In this document: positions 23,201 through 37,200 of the stretch, one piece after another
Numbering within the stretch: position 1 is the stretch's first letter
Layout of the letters: the number at the start of each line of letters is the position of its first letter
DNA from: Macrotis lagotis
Taxonomy: Eukaryota; Chordata; Mammalia; Peramelemorphia; Peramelidae
Direction: 5' to 3'
NCBI RefSeq assembly: GCF_037893015.1
Contig: NC_133658.1
Coordinates: 882,935,038 to 882,999,037, forward strand
Length of the DNA stretch: 64,000 bases
Notes under the pieces: generated by a model
Database searches by the model: none
Told to the model about the DNA's origin: nothing
Seen by the model: only the letters and a program-made list of their open reading frames with translations
Made by a program: the position numbers and the translations under genes

Positions 23201-26200
23201 CTCCCTTTATAGTTTCCACTTCCGAACAGAGGGAGGAGCAGTAAAGGGAAACACGGAAGCTTCGTTCCCAAACACGGCCGCCACTGAGACCAAGCCTTCC
23301 CTGGCCCCATCTTCGCCCCCAGCACCTTCCGTCACTACAGCAGGGGTGGCAGCGGCAGCAACTGCTTCTGGCCTGGAGGTGCCCGCTGCTAGCCCGGCCA
23401 CCGTGCCATCTGCCCCGACCCTTCTGGCCTGGAAGCAGCTGGCTTCCACCATCCCCCAGATGCCTCCACTCCCATCTTCGGTGCCAGGGATGGCCGCCTC
23501 CTCGCCCTTGGCCACGACTTCTCTAGAAAACGCCAAGCCCCAAGTCAAACCCGGATTCCTCCAGTTCCAGGAGAAGTGAGTCCCTCAGATGAGCGGGGAG
23601 GGGTAGCCAGGTGGTCCCGGTCCCCCCGAGACCCCCAAGGTTTCCTCTTCAGACAAGCAGGGCCCTATCTGTGCTGGGGCTTTGGCATGGGCTAGTCGGT
23701 CAAGGTCGTTCCCTTGCAAAGATGCTGCTGCTAACACCTTTACCTCCTCTTTTGCTTCCCATCGGAAGCAGGACTCCTGCGCCAGGGTCATTTGGTGGAG
23801 GTGGCTTAGGCCGCCCCATCCTCATGCTCGCCGCTCCCCCGACGGCTGCCCGGCCTGGCTGGGGAATGGTCATAGTGCCTTGGACAGATGTGGGCTGGAA
23901 GCAGCCGGGACCCAAGGGATTACTGAGGGGCGACAGCCTCCACCCAGCCGGGAGGATTTCACATCCCCCTGGTAGAAACCTCTCCCTCCCTGGGCCACAT
24001 TTTCCTTATCTAGCATGGGGTGATGAACTAGAACTAGGCCTCCAGGGTCCCTTCCAGCCCTAGAAAATTGCGAGCCTCTACTGCTCCAGCCCATGTGGCC
24101 CCTTGAAGCCCCAGGGAGTTGGTTTCCCCAACAGCCAAACTTTCTTGGGGGGGGGGAAGGGGCCCTGTCACCTCTTTCCTTGCAGGCTCCTTCCACAGGT
24201 TGGCTCAGGGCTTTGGGGGAGGGGAGGGGAGGGAAGTGGGGGCGGGGGAGGGTCCCTCTTCCTGGGGCAGTGGTGGCGGCAAGAATGGTGAATGTATTTG
24301 AATCTCTGCACCACAGCTTCCTGTTCTCAATAAAACTAATAAATTGGAAGTAAACACACACCACCTGCGTTAAAGCTGTCCTCCCTCTCTGAGAGCCCCC
24401 TGGAGTTGGGTCTATAGCAAGGAACTAGGGCCCCCCCTTCCACCCTGCAATAGTCTCCCAGTCTTGGATGGCATTCCTACCCACTCGACTGTCTTCTCAG
24501 AAGCCAGGAGCACACTGGGAAGAGCTCTAGACTTGGGACCCAAGTTCAAATCTTGGTTTTCCCCATTTCTCTACCTCTCTGGACCTCAGTTTCCTCATCC
24601 ATAGAATGAAGGAGTTTCAAGTGACCTCTGAGGTGCTCTCTAGGTCTCTTATCTAGGACGCACGAGAAAACCTCTATCAGAAGAGAAAGCGGGGACCTCC
24701 CTGGATTTCACCACTTATTACACCCCACACTCCCCGACCTCAGAACTCGCCCTTGTATGGGACTCAGCCACTTGAGGAGTGTCTCTTCCCAAGATGACAA
24801 GATGGTGGCACAAGAAGGCAGGGGAGGATGGGTGCAAGGCCCCCCCAACCCAAGAGAATCACAGGAGGCAGGGTTGCACTGGGGAGGGGGGTACATAAGG
24901 TGGTGGGACCATCCTTGGGGACGGACATCAACAAATGAACCTTTTGGGGGGAGGGTCCAGAAGCAAATGGACACTTCCCAGGGCCCTGGAGGGGCCCCTA
25001 CCCATCCAACTGTCCTCAGACAGTCAGATGTAGGGCATTGCCCACACTGTGCCAACCAGATCCTCAGTGGCACCCTGCCAAGGATTGTTGGGGTCTAGTC
25101 CTGATTGCAACTGTCCTATCTCTAACCCAAGGTGTGGTCCATGGAGGCTCAGTGTCCCAGCATGCAATGCTCTGGGCACCCTTGGGTGTGTTCAGGCCAC
25201 ACTCGAGTCTTGATAGAGCCAGGCATGCCAGGACATGGAGCTGGCACCTCCCTGGGAGGCAGGAGGGTGGCCCTCTCCTCCGGCTGGGAAGCCAGCCTCG
25301 GGAACCCCAAAGAGCTTGGGGGTGGAGCCCCAAGGACGGCGGTGACCCTGTGGGTTGTCACTCTGTTCCAGTGACCCCTGCCTCGCGAATGACTGCAAAT
25401 ACGCCAACAAGTTCCACTTCCACTGTCTCTTCGGAAACTGCAAGTACGTCTGTAAGACCTCCGGCAAGGCCGAATCGCACTGCCTGGACCACATCAACCC
25501 CAGCAACAACCTGGTGAATGTGCGAGACCAGTTTGCTTACTATTCACTGCAGTGTCTCTGTCCAAACCAGGTAAGAACACTGGTCAAGGAGTCGGGTGGC
25601 ATCCCCAGACTCCTGCCTGAAGGCAGATGTCGGGGCCCAATATGGGGCAGCCTAGTGAAGAGCAGGGGGAAATGAAAGCAACAGGTCAAGCCAAGTTAGC
25701 GTGCATTTATTGAACACCTGCTGTGTGCAAGGCCCTAATGAAAAAGAAGAAACTCCCACCTTCAAGAAACATATAATCTACATGGGAAGTGACTCAGGGA
25801 GACAGCTTATAGCCTGGGAGTTCTTGACTTGGGGTCTATGAACTTTTTTGTATGTTTTTTTTATATTTTGATAACTACTGTATTTTAATATATTTTCTTT
25901 GTTATCCTGTGCATTTCATTTTTTGCATTTAAATGTATGATTTTTTTTCATTTTATGCTTTAAATATGTGATTATAGATTTCATCAGATGCCAAGGGCGT
26001 GGGTCCAAGACCCAAAAAAGGCTAAGAACTCCTGAGAAAGACATAGGAGTAAAAACAAGATAATTTGAGGAGAGAAAGAGAATTGTCAAGCAGGGGTGGG
26101 GCAGAGAGGGGCTTCCTGTAGGAAGTAGCCCCAAGCTGAGATTTGAAGGTAGCTGGGAATTCACAGTGAGGGAGAGCCTTCCAGGTATGTGCCGGCCTTC

Positions 26201-28328
26201 GGCAGCAAATGTATTTTCTTCCCAAAGGAAGATGTCGGAGGATCCTTTTCTTACTTTTGACTAAAATGGGGTCTGGGATACTAGAGGGGAAGAGATAATC
26301 AGTGGCCATCTAAGTCAAGTCCTCTCCCCCTTCATTGACTACTATGAGTCAGAGTCTCTGGGCTCACTCACGAAATCATTGGCTTGGAGCTATTTCAGAC
26401 CTTAGTTGACATCTGGTTCTAGTCACCCATTTTACAGATGACAAAACTGAGCTCCAGAGAAGATTATACCATTTGACCAAAGCCAGAACTTCACACTGAC
26501 TTCTCTGATCCCAGAACAAGTGGGCCATGTGCCTCTGTATCTATCCACTGTTATTAGCCCGTCTACCTCTGGCCAGTCCCAGGAGTGAACCTCCTGGGTC
26601 ATGTTAAGACTCAGACATTGAGATGATTCATGTTTAAAGTTCTCTCCTTTTTTGGATAAACCAAAGAATAAAGTAAAATAGAAAGTCACTGGAGTCATTA
26701 ATCAGTGAGTCAACTAGCAACTATTAGTATTATTATTATTATTAATTATTGTTATTATGCAAGTACCTGGTGATGTGTCAGCCCCCCTGTGTGAAGCTCT
26801 AGTGTGGGCCATAGAAAGATTGCTAGGTTCTAATTCTGACTCTGGGTGATCTTAGGCTAACCCCTGAGCCTCTCTGGGCCTCAGTTTCCCCATCCTTAAG
26901 AGGGTTGGATTAGACCGTGTGATCTATAAACATGCTTCTTTGACCAGCATATGAGTTGTGGGTTTACATCCCACCTCTGACTGCAACCCTCTGAAAAATC
27001 ATCTTATCACTCTGACACCCCCTCCCCTTTCTCTCTACTCTCTCCTGCTCAGCACTGTGAGTTCCGGATGCGAGGCCACTATCATTGCCTCCGGCCTGGC
27101 TGCTACTTTGTGACCAACATCACAACCAAGTTGCCTTGGCATATAAAGAAGCACGAGAAGGCAGAACGCCGGGCAGCCAACGGGTTCAAGTATTTCACCA
27201 AGCGCGAGGAGTGTGGGAGGCTAGGTAACTCATGGGCCCATCAAGGGCAACTTTCAGCCAATTTGGGGAGGGGTCTCAAGCTTCAGAACCTGGTCTTTGT
27301 TTCTTGAAGGTCTCATTGAATTGAGTCGCCGTTTTGACTAAGCCCCATCAATGTTAGGACCTTGAAATTCACCTGGTTTCCATATACTTTGAGGTTTTTT
27401 GTTTCTTCTCACCTAGAAACTTTCTTTCTTTTTAACATTTTTAGAGGCGGCTAGGTGGCATAGTGGATGGAACACTGGAGTCAGGGAGACCTGAGTTCAG
27501 ATCCAACCTCAGACATTTAATAATTGCCTAGCTGTGTGGCCTTGGGCAAGTCACTTGACACCATTGCCTTGCCAAAAAATAAAAAATAAAAAAATTTTAA
27601 TTTTTTTTAAATGTTTCAAAGTCTTTCCCCATCACACATTGAGAAGGCAGTACATCCCCATTATACATGTTTCATCTATTTTGAATTTGAAATGTGGTTA
27701 GGGATGCCTGTGAAAGACAGTGGACATCCCAAGTCTCAGCAAAGTCCCTGAAGGTCTCTGGTCATGGTCCATAATGGGCTTCCAGGCCTGAGGCCTGTTG
27801 ATGACTCTGTGGACATTGTATCTCTGCCAATCTGAGAAGAGGTGCCAACTGCTGACCCAAAGCAAAAATAGGCTTCAGCAGGTGCTTTTGGATGAAATCC
27901 TGCTTGTTTGAAGCCTGGAGCTCAGAAAGGGGAACTTTATCATAATTAATACCTTAATTGATAGTATTTGGAGTTCTGGTCTTGGGTCTCAGTTATCCTA
28001 TCTGTAAAATGAGGAAGGTAAGGCCTTTCTAAGTCCCTTCCAATTCTAAGTCATAAAACTCATACTTCTCTGATCTCATAAACCCAAGTGACCTTTAAGG
28101 TCATCCAATCCTCCTCTCCTCTCATATTATACAGTGGGGGAAGCTGAGTCCAAGAGAGAAAAAGCAACCTTGCCTCTGGGCCCACAGGATAAGGAACAGA
28201 CAGTTTTGAAAGTTCCGTTTTTTGCTTCTTTGATGAGCTTGGTGATCCTAGGGTATATGAGGAGAACCTCTTAAGAGGGCCCTTCTCTCTAGGAGATGGT
28301 GCTGAAGGTACCCAAGAGGAGATGATGC

Positions 28329-28380
<52 letters not shown>

Positions 28381-28432
28381 AGAGAACAGAGACAGAGGAG
28401 AGAGAGAGAAAGACAGGCTGAGACAGAGAGGG

Positions 28433-28480
<48 letters not shown>

Positions 28481-31400
28481 AGGAAGGGAAGCGGTTCCCC
28501 TGGGGAACCAAATCCCAAATAGCATGTGAGTGGATGGAAGCTGGCTGGAGGGAGCCCCCAGACCGGTCCCCAGGAAGACACTGTAGAAACCCCGGGGAGA
28601 GAACCTTGGTGGAAGGAGAGTGTTGGAAGCTCTTCCCCCTCCCTCTTGTTGTAGCAAAGGTTGTCTTGGGAGCCCTGGCTTCCTGACTTAAGGAGGGGCC
28701 TTCCGCCTTCCCAGCTGCACCAAGGCAGAAGCAAGGAAACCCTCAAAAAGGAAAGGAAGAGGGCTCTCCTTCCCCACCCCCAACTGACCCCATCACCACT
28801 AGTGAAGACTTCCTGCTGGGGATGTGGCCGATAACCATGGCAACAGATGTCAACACACTTTGGCCAGCAGGCCCCAGACCTGGGCTCGGTTTACAAGTGT
28901 TAGGATTTCTCCATTATTTACTCAACTTCGGGTGATTCAGGTGCTAGCCCCTCAAAGAAACCCGACACCCCGCCTGGCCCTGCTGCCATGGCAACAGGCA
29001 AGCCCTCACCTGCCCTCCACCACCACCGTTGTGCCTTCTCTGTTTGTTCCAAAGAAACGTACCACGAATCCGGGGAGGAGGAAGGGACCACAGCCGTCTA
29101 AACAAACAGTCTGGCAGAGAGGCGGGCTCCCCAGGTCCCCCTCCCGGTGAAATCTGGGAGCAGGTGGTGGGGTTGGGGGAGACAACACCTGGGAAGGCAG
29201 CCCATCCCAGCCCTAGTAGTGACCTTGGTTGGCCCATTGGGTTGGGCTGGAGAGGACGGTGATGTTTGTTAGATCATTGGCTTCAGAGGTAAAGTTGGCC
29301 ATCTAGAGCCGGGGAGCCGGATGTCTCATTCCAAATCTAGCATCCTTTCCCTTGTGCCCCAGTGGGTCTGTGATCAGTGCTGGCCACTGCTTCCCTCCAG
29401 AGGGTCAGACCCCTGGGGTGATGGCTCAGGCCTCAGCTGGCTCTAGACCCCTTTGCCCAAGACTCACAGCCCTCTGGCGGTTGGGTGTGTCCACAGGCTG
29501 CAAGTACAACCAGGTCAACAGCCATTTCCACTGTATCCGAGAGGGCTGCCAGTTTTCCTTCTTGCTCAAACACCAGATGACATCCCACGCCCGGAAGCAC
29601 ATGCGCAGGATGCTGGGGAAGAACTTTGACAGAGTTCCCACTCAGGTGAGTACCTGCCTGGAGCAGAGAGAAGGCCCCTCCCCATCCTGGGGTCCTTGGG
29701 GACCCCACATCATGCTGCTAGGGCCTGCCCCCCAGCCCCTTGGGAGCCAACATCCTCCCTCTCCTTTCCAGGTGATGGGACACCCCGCCAGGAAGGAAAA
29801 CCTCTCCCATGTGGGCAGCATGGCCCCCAGCCCAGCTTCATCAGGGACCCCCACTTCATTTCAGGGACCTCAGGGCCTGATGGACACAGAGACAGACGAG
29901 TACATGGATTACACTGGCTGCAGTCCCGGGGCACTCTCCTCAGAATCCTCCAACATGGACCGAAGTTGTTCCAGCACCCCAGTGGGCAATGAGAGCACCT
30001 CTGCAGGTAAATGGATGCTGGGGAGGAGGTGTCCGGAGAGCCTCCTAGCTGAGGTCTAGCACATAGGCCCTCCCGGGTCCTCTGGGCCCACCAGGCTCCA
30101 GCCCTGTTCTCCCTACCCACACCTCCAGCCCCCATCCCACCCCACTCCAGTTCCCTCTAGCTTGAGACAGAGAAAAAAGGTTTTTGTGGCTGCAAGTGTT
30201 GTGCAGTCAGAAGAGATCATGATGGGGAGGCAGAGGAGTCATCTCCTCCAGCCTCTTAATTTTACAGGTGGGGAAACTGAGGCCCAGAGAATCATTCAGC
30301 CAGAATCATAGAGACCTAGATGGCACCGTACTCTAACCCCCTGATTTAAGGAGTAAGGGAAACAATACTCAGAGAGGCTAGTGACTTAGCCACGGGAGCA
30401 AATACAGGATTTGAACTCAGGTCTTTTTATCCTAAACCCTGTGCTCTTTTCAATGGAGTCAGAAAATCAGGAAGGAGATACAGAAAGCAAAGCAGTCAAT
30501 TGAGCCCAGTCCCCATCATTCAGGCAAATGGAGGGCGGGGCAGCGCATAAGCAGCCGCCATCAGGACCCACTTCCCAGTGGTCTGGGCCTGCTCTTCCAC
30601 TCCCCATTTGGACAGCCCTCATGGCTAGGAAGTTGTTTCTGACTTCAAGCCCCCTTGTGACTTCCACATGGGTCCCTAAAACTCCGTGGCCATCTTTGTC
30701 TTCACCAGCCAGCCTCCCCCAACACGGAGTTGCATTTTTTGCCATTTCTAGAAGGGAGAAGCTGTGCCTTCCCTCAACCACAAACTCCCAGGCTGGATCT
30801 GGGGCCAGTCGGGAGGGCAGGAACTACCACCAGGCCCAGGGCACAAGCTTCCAGCCTCAGCCCATGTGGATGAGCCATATATCTGAGATGGAACTCTAAA
30901 CTAGACTATCATCACCCAACTCATGATGAGAAAAATGGGAGACCAACCTCCCTGGGCAGATGGAGGTCAAAGCTGCCCTTCTTTAAGGGCCATGGAGACC
31001 ACTGATCCCAGATCTCTCTTTCTACAGATCATGATTTAGTTTCTTGAGAGGTTAAGTCAACTCCAAAGACTCTAGAGATCATCTAGGCCAAACCTCTCAC
31101 ATTATGAATAAGGAAATCTGAGGCAAAAGGGGGCTGAAGGAATTTGTCCACAGGGAGTCAGTCTGAGGCAGGATTTGAATTCACACCTCCTTGACCCCAA
31201 ATCCAGTGCCTGGGCTACTATACCACGCTACCACCTCCTTCCTTATATCTTCCTTGTCCAGGGGTTCTTTATCTGTGTTCTGTGGATAGATTTCAGAGGG
31301 CTCTGTGAACTTGGAAAGGGGAAAAAAACTATTTTTATAAATTTCTTTCAGTAGAGTTGGTTTTCTTTGTTATCCTTTGTATTTTATTTTATGCATTTAA

Positions 31401-34057
31401 AAATATTCTTCTGAGAAGGAATCCAAGATTAATAATAATAAAGGTTAAGAACCTCCACCTTAGGAAGTAGGGGTGCCAGGGAGCCAGCGTCCCGGCTTCA
31501 GAGTGTCCAGTTCCAGGTTAGGAGGGCCCCAAGCCTGTTTCAATGTCCATCTGCCTCCTGAAGGAGACTTCAGGGGGGCCTAGTCTAGACCCACTAGTCA
31601 CCGGTGAGGTACTTGAGCCCCTTCTGCCACTCTGAGAGGCTCTGGCCAGGCCCATCTTTCCTTTCTTCCCTGAACCCCATGCCTCCCCCTTCCCTTTCCT
31701 CCTCCCTCTCTCCCCATTCCCTCCTCCCATCCCTCCTCTCCTCATCCTGTCACCCCCTTCCATCTCCTCTCCATCACGGCTCCGTTTTTACCTCTGAACA
31801 CATTTTTTCCATTTTCATCGTACTCGCTTCTGCCGTTGGGTTTCTCATTTGGGTTCTTTTGTTTGTGTTTGTTTGTCCGTCCTTTGTTTTGGTTCGGTTT
31901 GGTTTTTTTTCTCTGTTTTTGTTTTGGTTTTTTTTTCTGTTTTGTTTTGGTTTTTTTGTTTTTTTTTTCTGCTCTTCTCCGCCCTCTCCAGGCTGCCTGG
32001 CTGCTGCCGCTCCTGCTGCCGCTGCCGAAGAGGCCGCTGTCCCCCACGCGGCCCCCCAGCCTCCACTGCCTCCATCCTTCTCACAGGCCCTGCTCAGGTC
32101 GCCCCTCCCCTCCCTCCCATACCTTCTCCCTCCGTCTTGTCTCTCATATTCTCTGCTCAGTGCCACCCTTGGAACCAGCCGGGCCCTTGTCATGCCCGCC
32201 ACCAGCACGCCTGGCTTCCCGTCTGTCCTTGCCACTCCACCTCCAGTCAAAAGTGACATCCCCATAGTACAGGACGCTGCAGGTAACTCTCCCATACTTT
32301 CTTATCAAGTGTCCACCCCCCCCTCCCCATCCTCAGCTGCAGGAGGGCTTTGCCTCCCTCCCATCATTGTAAGTCAGGTGATGAGACATCTATTATGATG
32401 GGATTACAAAAAAAGACAAAGCTGACCCCTGTCCTCGAGGAGCTTACATTCTAATGAAAAAGAGCACATGAAGGGGAGCTAGAAAGGTAGGGTGCAGGCA
32501 GGAGCCTTTCCTTATTAAGGACTCATTAAATGCCAAATTCTGTGGGAATACATGAAGGGAAGAAACTGTCCCTGCCCTCAGGGATCTTCCATTTTAAGAA
32601 AGGATGCAATATGAAAATAATTATGGTCATTTATGATAGGTACAGTAGATAGGTCATCTCAAAAAAGACCTCTTGCTCAAGGTGGGAATTGATCTAGTCA
32701 TTCCTGTGATGGAAAAGACTATACAGTCCTAGGTGAGAGCAAACCAGCCCCAGCTTTTCTGGTTCCGTAACTCTGTAGCCAGACAAGAACCTTGCCCCAG
32801 ACTCCTTAAATTCATCCTGCACATACCTACCACCCTCCACCCCCAGCAGGAGGAAGAGATAAACTTCATGAGTCAGGGGGTATGAAAATGGGGTCTTCTC
32901 AGTCACTTCCCTTAAAAGAATCTGCCTAACTCAAAGTCCCCCTGGAGGCAGTATCCCTCAAAGTTCCCAAAATCCCAGTGATCAAGTCAGTCCTTCTACA
33001 CATCTCCATGATGAGCAGTGATGGTTACCTGTTCTCCCTAACTGTTCCTGCCCAGACCTTTTGGGAGAATGTGATCCTTGGAGAGAGAAGGAAGTGGATC
33101 ACTTGGGCCATTTCAAGTTCTCCTCCTGGCCTCTCCCAGGGCCATCAACCCAGTTTAGCCTGACCCCTGCCCCTTTGTCTATAGCCAAGTCCAGTCTGAT
33201 CCAGGATTATCTATTTCTCACTAAACATGTGTATCTGGAAGTGATAAGGATGAACAAAAGGAGTTTTTTCTTCAGACTTATGAAATGCCTTAGATTCCAT
33301 TTTTTAAAATTTAGTACAAATTCATGAAGTCCCTACTATGTGAATGGCATCATTGTAGGAGCTGGGAAGCCAAAAAACAGCTCTGCCTTCAAGAAGCTGC
33401 CATTCTTCTGGGGAGATACAACATGTGCAAAAATAAGGAAATACAAAGAATATACAAGTTTCTGGTGGGGACAAAGACAAACACTACTCCTCGTGCCTGG
33501 TCCCCATTCTTTAAAAAGCACCTTCCAAGGGCTGTGTGGAGGCACTCTGGTTGTCCTTCCCTAAGACCTAAAAGGCCTGCAGCAGGGATGACCAAAGCAA
33601 TTATAACCTGGTCCCCTGGAGTATACTAGTGGGAGAGAGCCTCCATCAGAATTAGAAAGACTGCCTTCTTCTGACTGCTGTCACCCTGAAGTCCCTTCTC
33701 TAACGTCCTGGGCTGCCCTCCAAGATGAAAGGAGGCAGTCTGTGAAGCAGACCTCCTTTGACCAAACATTAGAACCCCCCCCCCCACAAGGAGACTTTCA
33801 AAGGGCGACTTTTCCTCCTAGCATGACCTCCCCCCAGTCAGTCCCATATAAAAAGAGCTGGGGTAGGGATGAGAATCAAGAGACAAATGGAAAAGCAGAT
33901 CCTGCCCTCCTGGAGCTTACACTCTCCTAAAGGTAGAATACAACATATAAACAGATCATTTACATAGTAAAATATACCAGCCATGGTATATATAGGTAAA
34001 TATATACAATATATTATATATAGGTGAATATACATATTATATATATATATATTAGAT

Positions 34058-34106
<49 letters not shown>

Positions 34107-34191
34107 GAAAGAACATGAGGGAACCTTGAAGGAAGCAGAAGACATTCAGGAAGGGCCCCACATGAGCCATGGCAGAAAGGAGAATGGAATG

Positions 34192-34226
<35 letters not shown>

Positions 34227-37200
34227 CTAAGGTCTCAGACCAGATCCAGGTTATATCTTCTCTCCCATTCCTTCCCTGACATAAACATTATCATCTCTGG
34301 CAACGACCCCTCCCCCAATCCCTTGCCATGCTGCCTTGGACCATCTCACTTACTTTTGGTTCTTCTCTTTCCCTCCTAATGCCCTTGATCTAAAGGGTAC
34401 TATCCTTGATTCTCTGGCTGATGGAGTATTTCCTTTTTGGTTGGGGGCGGGGGGGGGAATGCAGAAGTGATGAGTGATAATTCTCATCCGTTGTTTCTTT
34501 AGGGCTAATTTAGCCAGGAAAAGCCCCCAGTTCCTTCCATTAGATTTTTTTTAGGTTTTTTGGAAGGCAAATGGGGTTAAGTGTCTTGCCCAAGGCCTCA
34601 CAGGTAATTATTAAGTGTCTGAGGCTGGATTTGAACCCAGGTACTCCTGACTCCAGGGCCAGTGCTTTATCCACCACACCACCTAGCTTCCTCCTTCCAT
34701 TAGATTTGAGAAGAACAAATTCCTGCCTGTGGTTTGGGAGGGAAGGTTCTAGTCAACCCACCAGCCATCATTCAGCCCTTTCTGCCTTGCAGGTGGGGTA
34801 AGAGAGCAGTAATGTGTAGAAATGCCTAGAAATGACAGCTCCATCTATATCTGCCTAGCTGTGTGGTGCAGTGGAAAGAATATGAAATTAGGAAGACCTG
34901 GGTTCAGATCACAGCTTCTTGTCAACTCACTATCTGCATGACAATGGGCAGGAATGTTTACCTCTCTAAGCCTCAGTCTCCTCATATGTAATATGAAAGG
35001 GTTCATTAAGATCCCAGCTCTAGATCCTATAAAGGAAAGAGAGTATTGGATGGGGTCTACAAACTTGGCAGCTCAAGGCAGTGATGATCAGCCTTGGGTC
35101 CCTGACCTGTCTGGGGCAAAAAGAGAGCAAATCCAACCCACTTCTGTCTGGTGTAATTTCCACTCAGGGGGATTAGAGAAACCTCTTGGGGGGCATCAAG
35201 ACCCTTTGGGGAGGTCTCTGAGCTCTGTCAAGAAGTTTCCATCAGCTCCCCAGGCCTTGTTTTTCTGGAGCATGGTTATGCCACAGCAGCCACTATAAGC
35301 AGTGGGGCAGGCTCTTATCTAATGAGGCATAAGAATGACCCTCCAACCCCCACTCCTCCCAGTCTCCCTAACTCCTAAATCCTTGGTGGTTTCTTAGTTC
35401 TGAAGCCACCTTTGCCTCCAAGGTGCTTTCTTCACTTGAAAGGATTGGGGTGGGGTGGCATCCACTGGATTCCACCATCAGGTTACCTCTTCATACAGAG
35501 CCAAAGACTGGGTAGGACAAAAATGAAAATAGTTTCTTCCCTCAAAGAACTTACTTTCACCAGGTTAAAATCCTGGGGGCAGCTAAGTGGTACAGTGGAT
35601 AGAACACCAGCCCTGGAGTCAGGAGGACCTGAGTTCAAATCCAGCCTCAGACACTTAATAATTATCTAGCTGTGTGTCAAGTCACTTAACCCTATTGCTC
35701 TTCAAAAACCACAAAAAAAAAAAAAATCCCAAGGGAAGGCAAGCCTAGGTCTATAAAGAAGACAAAAATATCACTAGCCCTGGTCTTCAAGGCTCTTACA
35801 TTCTTCCTCAAGGTTGAAGCTAAGAATTCATATCCAAGCCTTTGGACTCAGTTACAGCTTCTCCTTTCACAAGGATGCTACTTCTTACTTCTATTGACCT
35901 CCGTGGGAAGATCACTCCAAACCTTTTAGAAAGAAAAAAAAGTTTGGGAATTAAATAGGGAGTTGACCTCAGGGCAATTTGGGTGATGGGTGGTTAGGTT
36001 TTGTTTTGTTTTTTTCCTTTCCAAAGCATAAATACTAGAGTATTTAAGATTGCTGCCAAAAGTGGGTTGGCCCCCTTGGTGCAGACAGGCGTTCCTGACC
36101 TGGGGGAAGCCAGGGGTTAATCAGCAGGAAAGAGAGCTTGCTTGTCCCTCATTAGAGGGAGGTACATTATGGTGTCCTGGCCAGAATCCAACTTGGGTAA
36201 TTACATTCTGGCGACCTAGATTCCCCTTTCAGCTTCAATTAGATTCAGGAGGCTTCTTCACTTCCCACCCCAAAATGAAGGGCAGCCTAGTGAGGAAACA
36301 AATAGACTCTGCATTCTCTACCCAGAGCGGGCTGCCAGTGGTTATCCACCCCTGAAGGGAGTGGGACCAGGGAAGAGTCCTCTGGCATTCATGGAGTGCT
36401 CTCCTGGTTGGCCAAGGACCTTCTCTGAATGACCCTTAAGACAGGGAGTGCCTGTTTGACAGATGGGGAAACTGAGGCTCGAGACTTGGCCCTGAAGACA
36501 GGTGTCCCAGGAGGGGATTTGAGCTGGGGTTTCCTGCCTCCCCATCATTATGCAGTTAGAAATGGGAACCTAGAGGGGAAACAGCCTTGATTTTCCAGTT
36601 CTGCCTAGTGGACCAAAGGCCTCGGCTATGGTCTTGCTGTAAGAGGAGCAAGAGGAGGGGATTAATGCTGTTGGTGGGATTATTGCTTAGCCACAGGTCA
36701 GATCTATGAAGCAGCTTCAGTTCTTTGAGGCTATGCTTCTAGCCCTCTGCACCCAGGACAGTGGGTCAGCATTGTGGTGGAAGGGGGTGTGAGCAGTGCC
36801 CTTCAGGGGTAGGACCACTGGTCAGGGTCCTGTTTGCCTTGTTGGCCAGCCCACTCTGGGCACAGGTTCCTGAGATAATGGGTTGGGAACTTTAAGAAGT
36901 CATTTTCATGTGCTAGCTAAGGAAAGTGGTCAGAGCCTTTCAAGGGTAGGACCACCCAACATAGGTCTTGTTGTCTTGTTGGCTAGCCAATTCAGGGCAC
37001 AGGCTCCTGAGACCATGGGTTGGGAACCTTAGGAAGTCATCTTCATGTGGTAGTTGAGGAAACTGGGCAGAACCCCTCAGGAGTAGGACCATTGGTCATG
37101 GCCCCCATTGCCTTGTTGGCCAGCCAGGTCATGGGTTGGGAACCTTAGGAAGTCATCCTCTTGTGTGAGATAAGTGGGATTAGAAATGACTACCAGTCAA

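Larger units (their letters stand above)
27225..29496 (+). other. CASZ1: CASZ1 intron l-m
   Basis: A + strand marsupial SINE (27446-27610), MIR-like sequence near 27,950-28,190, a (GA)n microsatellite (28330-28475), then unique sequence. No exon was recognised. Confidence 0.65.
32283..36700 (+). other. CASZ1: CASZ1 intron o-p, proximal part
   Basis: L3-like dispersed repeats (about 32,400-32,500; 33,320-33,440; 33,880-33,960), a TATA-rich and (TAGA)n tract (33,980-34,106), (CA)n (34193-34224), SINEs at 34541-34693 (-) and 35574-35728 (+), and a MIR-like copy (34,850-35,035). No exon was recognised. Confidence 0.65.

Noticed and set aside
28060..28746. Open frame of 228 codons on the - strand
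   Set aside because: Its length comes from the (GA)n microsatellite, which translates to Ser-Leu repeats.
31604..31990. Upstream extension of the open frame of exon o
   Set aside because: It is Phe/Leu-rich translation of the T/GT tract. A clear acceptor 'ccctctccag' defines the exon start at 31992.
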